64,000 bases of DNA from Tamarix chinensis. Taxonomy: Eukaryota > Streptophyta > Magnoliopsida > Caryophyllales > Tamaricaceae. The position numbers were made by a program, and so were the translations under genes. The notes under the pieces were generated by a model, which saw only the letters and a list, made by a program, of their open reading frames with translations, was not told where the DNA came from and ran no database searches. Below, piece by piece: positions 59,593 to 64,000 of the stretch; positions within the stretch are counted from its first letter, which is position 1, and the number at the start of each line of letters is the position of its first letter. Location: assembly GCA_030549775.1 (NCBI GenBank), contig CM060180.1:30287090-30351089 (forward strand), read 5' to 3'.

Positions 59593-61495
59593 ATGGGGAA
59601 CAACAAAGAGATGGAAGTAGTGAAAGGACTAGATGTAAAGAGGTACATGGGTCGCTGGTACGAAATTGCTTCATTCCCTTCAAGGTTTCAACCCAAAGAT
59701 GGAGTGAACACCAGGGCTACTTACACTTTGAATGAGGATGACAGCACAATTCATGTTCTTAATGAAACTTGGAGTGGTGGCAAAAGAAGTTATATTGAAG
59801 GGACTGCTTATAAAGCTGACCTTAAAAGTGATGAAGCTAAATTGAAAGTCAGATTTTATGTGCCCCCATTTTTGCCGATCATTCCTGTTACTGGGGATTA
59901 CTGGGTCCTTTTTATTGATGGTGATTATCAGTATGCTTTGATTGGCCAGCCTAGCAGGAAGTATCTTTGGGTATGTTTTCCCCTTTCTTCCTCAATGGTT
60001 TTATATATCTCTCTGTTGTTATTGATTTGCTTTGCTTTGTTTTGTTCACATACTTGCGTGTTGATTTTTTGTTTAGGGCTGAGTGTACAGCATATTTAGT
60101 ATATATTGAAATATCTTCTGTGCCCAGTGCTGGAGTGAAAATAGTCACTGTTGACTAGAGACACTAAGGTGCGATTTTTAGGTCACTAGATTGGTAATAT
60201 ATTAGATATTTTTCTCCAATCAAAGCCTAATTATAGCACTATTTGGAGTTGTCTTTTGTATGTAGCTATTAGTTTTTTTTAGGCAAGGATGTATGAACTT
60301 TTTGGTGGCACTTTAAAGCTTCCTATCTAATCTAGTTTATGCCATATGCAAGCATCCATCTGTACAACTTGAAGAGAAGCCCAGGGTGACCCTCCTAAGA
60401 CGTATCCATTGATTATGAAGCGTGAGAAAACTGTACTCTCACTTGGAACGGTCTCTATCGTTTGAATTTGATGATCTTATCTTATATGATTTGATTTGAA
60501 AAATTCTGATTTCTTTCCATTGTTTTCAGGATAATTATTATTGATATTATTATTTGAGATGTAATCTTTTTTATTTTATTTAATTCTTGCTCATCTCATA
60601 TGATTTGATTTGATATGAAAATAATGCGAGGAGTACGTGCCTTAGCTCTATGATGATATTTATTTGAACAAGTAATGAAATCGTAGTCCTAATTGTAGTT
60701 GCAGTCTTTATCTAGCTATGTCTGTGCATCGCAGATGATAAATATTATGCTGCGATTGCATATCGGTAGATATCAGTTTTACTTTGTGAATCGGTAATAT
60801 TGCATATCGGCAGACTCAAAAGCTGATATATATGCATATGAGCCGATATTTCATTTCATATTATTGGAACCTGTTGGTGAGCATAACCTGTTTATGCCAA
60901 TTAAATGTTTGACAATTTTGATATCTGCTTTTACGCCTGCAGAGATTAGAGGGGCTAGTGTAAAATGCTCCCTTTTTTCATGTGACATGCTTCATTAACT
61001 TGGGTCTTTTTTTACTTTTTATTTTGATTGTCATTTGATTCCCAGCATACCTGCGGAAGGTAGCCTACTAGCTAATTGCAATGCATCACAGAATTTTCTC
61101 TTATTTGAGGCAGCACTAACAAATCTGGTAATCATGGATGTTGACACAAGCTAAAATTTGTATTCAAACTCAGCTTTGGGAGTAATGGGGCTCCAAAAGT
61201 GTTCCCTCTCTGCCTGATATTTATTTGGTGCTATGTTCTTAGCTAATTGCTCACTCTACCGGCGCTCATGTTTAATTTGTTTATATAAGTGTTGCCCTGC
61301 TGCTTGTAGATTCTGTGCCGGAAAACTCACATGGAAGATGAGATATACGACCAGCTAGTGCAGAGGGCCCTGGATGAAGGCTATGACGTGAACAAACTGC
61401 ACAAAACACCTCAGGCAGACCCTCCACCTGAAGGTGATGAAGGCCCCAAGGACACCAAGGGTATCTGGTGGTTCAAATCCATGTTCGGTAAATAA
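59593..61495 (+). CDS. TIL: Temperature-induced lipocalin
   Basis: A small lipocalin of plants; by family knowledge associated with the plasma membrane and protective against heat, cold and oxidative stress, probably by binding lipids or sparing them from peroxidation. Two exons, 59593-59970 and 61310-61495, joined by a 1,339-bp GT-AG intron, give 187 aa (family about 185). Residues 11-34 carry the lipocalin signature round G20-R21-W22-Y23. 90-104 is the proline-rich hydrophobic loop typical of TIL (VPPFLPIIPVTGDYW). DYQYALIGQP (111-120) followed by the arginine after the splice junction (ILCRKTHM) forms the second conserved region. The C-terminus is charged and ends WWFKSMFGK. There is no N-terminal signal peptide. 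The start is the first ATG after the TATA-like box and fits the family N-terminus. No defects. Confidence 0.96.
60745..60880 (+). repeat. TATCGG-type interspersed repeat, copy 3
   Basis: Inside the lipocalin intron: GCATATCGGTAGATATCAG, GAATCGGTAATATTGC, GCATATCGGCAGACTC and GAGCCGATATTTC match the style and order of the copy at 5640-5802 in the uL4 intron. Confidence 0.5.
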
Positions 61496-62560
61496 GCATT
61501 GTGGTTAATCTACGTCGCTGCTGATGAAGGCCTTGTCTCTCTTAGAATACAATAACAAGGGTTTCATACTTTCCGATTCTGAGATTTGTCTCCACCTGTT
61601 TGTGTTTGCATGTAAGATTCGTCTTTTGCTTGTTTCTTTGCTCTCAAAGTTTGAACACGTGTACAGCAAGGTATATATCTCTTTTGTGCATGTAACAGAG
61701 TTATTGGTACCTTTTCTGTTCTGAATGTGGTTTGAGAACTTTAACAGTATGTGTGTGTCGCTGTCTTTGTGAGCCTATCTTTTCATGTGTTGTGCTGTAT
61801 TCCTAAGGAAATGCTTGCGGATGTAATTACAACCTCTCTTATATTTTGACTCCGTGATAATCGGGTCCTGCTGTAAAGGTACTTGCCCTTGTAGCTATAT
61901 GATTGTATGATATTTAAAGAGTACTTTTGGATACAAGTTGTTGTTGATGATGTCATATCAGTTGATTTTCTTCTTCGTGCATGTTTGGTATAGGTGAGTT
62001 TCGATCACCACTCACACTCTTACACAAACGTGTCTCCCATAGGCGAGTCCGACATTTGGATTCCATGATGGTGGATTAATGATGCGTTGGTTCTATCTGA
62101 AGATGTGGGTCTCACGTCTCATGTGCGGCCCCATATATTTTTTTACAAGGGGGTTCCACGTATTGCTGCAGCTGTAATAATGATATATATATATGAATCA
62201 TGCATGTCTCTGGATGCACTCGGTGGTGGGCAACATTCAATATGTGCCCAAGGCATTACACGAGATACCATCTTACGCGCACACACCCTAACTATTTACC
62301 ATCAGGCATGCTAGAGCTTGCTTACACGCAGGGAACAAAGACAACCACATCCATTCTTTACGAACACCCATAACACCAATGCGAAAGCAGTGTCCCCACT
62401 AAAATAACTTCTATGTGTAAAGAACAATGGAAAATATTCTGCTTTTATATACTACTTCATATTGGTAAAAAATATAGTTTTTGATGTGTTTATATATTCC
62501 ACTTTTTAATGATATATTTGAGAATGATATGTTTGAGTTGAGTAGTATGGATGGTTTTTA
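61496..62560 (+). other. Lipocalin 3'UTR and downstream flank
   Basis: Non-coding. The TG/TTG-rich sequence to about 61900 looks like plant 3'UTR; no canonical AATAAA was noted close by. After 61960 nothing is recognisable. Confidence 0.5.
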
Positions 62561-62610
62561 GTTGGATTTAGTATTAGGTCAACTCATACACACATGTCCA
62601 TCGCTACCGC

Positions 62611-62880
62611 TCTCCGATCGGGGCATATTATATCGAGTCCGATGTTATTTTTTATTTTTTTTCCTTTTGAAAACCCTTTTCTTTCTTTGCAGAAGAAGAA
62701 CATCTTTTTTCTTTTGATTTTATAGAATAAGAAGAGGTAATTGTGAATAGTGGAAAATGTTTCATAATAGGGAGTTAAATGTAATAGAAGAAAAGGGATT
62801 TCAAATGGAAAAGAAAAATTAAAAGATTTTTTCAGTAAAAAATAACGTCAGACTCGATTTAATATGTCCCTCTCAGACCA
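62611..62880. mobile_element. MITE-like inverted-repeat element (about 270 bp)
   Basis: Arms 62611-62655 and about 62834-62880 are inverted: CATATTATATCGAGTCCGAT against CATATTAAATCGAGTCTGAC on the opposite strand, continuing into TTATTTTTTA/TAAAAAATAA. No ORF. The flanking duplication is not clear, so the superfamily is unassigned. Confidence 0.65.
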
Positions 62881-62892
62881 AATGGTTTTCCA

Positions 62893-63528
62893 CTATATAT
62901 ATATGGAGCTCGGTTTTTTCTTTTAATTTTATAGAATAAGAAGAGGTAACCTTTGCCCATTAATTTTATAGAATAAAAAGATATTTGACTCTACCAGAAC
63001 TAATCAATCATATGAGGATAGAAGAGACAAACCGTCTAAAGGACGACCACATCTCTTATGCATCTGGGTCAGTCATTATAAATGTGGCAGAGTCTTCTGC
63101 TGTTAAGGATAAGTTAAAGGGTAAGGAAAATATGCCTCAAAGAAAAGACTAGCAGAAGAGTCGGTTAAAATTCAAGAAGAGTGATAAAATTTAGAAGAAG
63201 AAGTTGATGTGCTATGTTTGTGGAATGACGAGTCTCAAAGTGTATTAATGTTACAAGAGGTAAGGTCAACAAAATCATAACCAGACTCAGAAGGTTGTTG
63301 GACAAGCAAATGTTATTAAGACTAAGGAGGTCATAGTTGTTATAGTGGTGGAAGCAAATCTAGTTGACAACAAGATATATTGAGTTTTGGACACGCGCAC
63401 TTCCAAACGTCCATGTGCCAACAAAGAGCTTTTCCACCTTGTCATGTGGAATTAATGGGCAACGATTATCTCTTTTTATTCTATACAATTAAAAGAAAAA
63501 ACCAAGCCCCATATATATATATATATAT
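62893..63528. repeat. Inverted repeat enclosing a copia gag fragment
   Basis: Arms 62893-62964 and 63451-63528 are inverted copies with some changes: GGTTTTTTCTTTTAATTTTA then TTGCCCATTAATT on the left; the complement GGGCAAC...ATTAAAAGAAAAAACC on the right. A near copy of the arm core (CTTTTGATTTTATAGAATAA) also sits at 62711-62730 inside the neighbouring inverted-repeat element. Confidence 0.75.
62985..63425 (+). pseudogene. Ty1/copia gag-protease fragment
   Basis: With stops and shifts the plus strand reads MRIEETNRLKDD, then a zinc knuckle with exact spacing CYVCGMTSLKVY-stop-C (histidine changed to leucine), then VEANLVDNK and WVLDT-type protease start followed by CANKELFHL. The order matches the gag to protease junction of plant copia polyproteins. 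No integrase or reverse transcriptase follows; the fragment ends at the right inverted arm. Confidence 0.65.
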
Positions 63529-63530
63529 AT
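63500..63530. repeat. (AT)n run in the right inverted arm
   Basis: About ten AT units, CCCCATATATATAT..., mirrored by a shorter run (CTATATATATAT, 62893-62904) in the left arm. Confidence 0.8.
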
Positions 63531-63680
63531 TGGTGATTAGAAAAGGTTTTTCGGGGTAAAGATCTGCATATTTCCAAATCTTAAAATTTAAGTGTATAGG
63601 ATTGTTGTGTTAATCTTGGGGGTGAACGACTTCAGAATTGCACTACCGAAAGTCTAGCCGATTCTTCGGTTCAAGGCAGC

Positions 63681-63764
63681 AATCCTTTTGTGACACAATG
63701 AAAAACGTCTGATAAGTTTTTAAATCCTTTTGTGACACAACGAAAAACGTCTGATAAGTTTTTC
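63681..63764 (+). repeat. 42-bp tandem duplication
   Basis: Two adjacent copies, 63681-63722 and 63723-63764, of a unit beginning AATCCTTTTGTGACACAA. They differ at one base seen (AATG against AACG). Confidence 0.9.
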
Positions 63765-64000
63765 TTCTTTGTTATTTTGGTATATTGCACTTTTTTACTA
63801 TAGTATGAACATAACATCCTTTAGACTTTAGATTACCAGAGAAAATACACGAGAGGCCTAAAGAGAACATAAGCACAACTTAAAAAGAACCTAAAACTAG
63901 CCATAACCTCCTGAAAACCAAGACACCTTTTAAGCTGAAGGTGTAGGAGATGAGGTAAACACGAATATCAGAGTACCACTGCCTCTTCATGTTCTGGTTT
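63765..64000. other. Unassigned right edge
   Basis: AT-rich, no gene or repeat recognised before the window ends. Confidence 0.5.

Noticed and set aside
1..64000. CRISPR arrays, prokaryotic operons, riboswitches, rRNA or tRNA genes
   Set aside because: None seen; the sequence is plant nuclear DNA.

Overview
The window is nuclear DNA of a flowering plant; the species cannot be fixed from sequence alone. The evidence is spliced genes with GT-AG introns for plant proteins, plant-type CACTA, hAT, PIF/Harbinger, Ty1/copia and Ty3/gypsy-like elements, and AT-rich intergenic DNA. There are no bacterial operons, CRISPR arrays or tRNA genes that I can support. Only two host genes look intact, one near each end. 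The roughly 43 kb between them is almost entirely nested mobile DNA.

Left part (1-15.3 kb): the 3' end of an LTR element, small repeats, then a nine-exon gene (one 5'UTR exon and eight coding exons) for an organellar, probably mitochondrial, ribosomal protein uL4. The coding exons join in phase to exactly 300 codons. Its introns hold a degenerate LINE tail and short repeats.

Middle-left part (15.3-33.7 kb): a decayed CACTA (En/Spm) element on the minus strand, split by an 11.3 kb hAT element (17774-29074) with 8-bp target-site duplications. The CACTA reading frame continues across the empty site. That hAT carries a broken transposase gene and a smaller hAT-like element (17844-19179) with a perfect 8-bp duplication. 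A degraded Ty1/copia element of Tnt1/Tork type follows (33672 to about 38905).

Middle-right part (39-58.7 kb): a cluster of very long LTRs (about 4.0-4.5 kb each) beginning TGTAACAC, with no gag-pol seen anywhere between them. The core is a three-level nest. A reverse-oriented solo LTR (44365-58683) is split by a forward solo LTR (46122-56428, perfect ATATG duplication), which is itself split by a second hAT element (50120-55871) with a broken transposase gene. A PIF/Harbinger transposase remnant lies at about 42880-43490.

Right part (58.7-64 kb): a two-exon gene for a temperature-induced lipocalin (187 aa) with a TATA-like promoter, followed by a short inverted-repeat element, a copia gag-protease fragment enclosed by inverted repeats, and a 42-bp tandem duplication.

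No new multi-gene system was found. The most interesting content is structural: datable nested insertions, coding-free giant LTRs in opposite orientations, and a repeat family shared by the neighbourhoods of both host genes.
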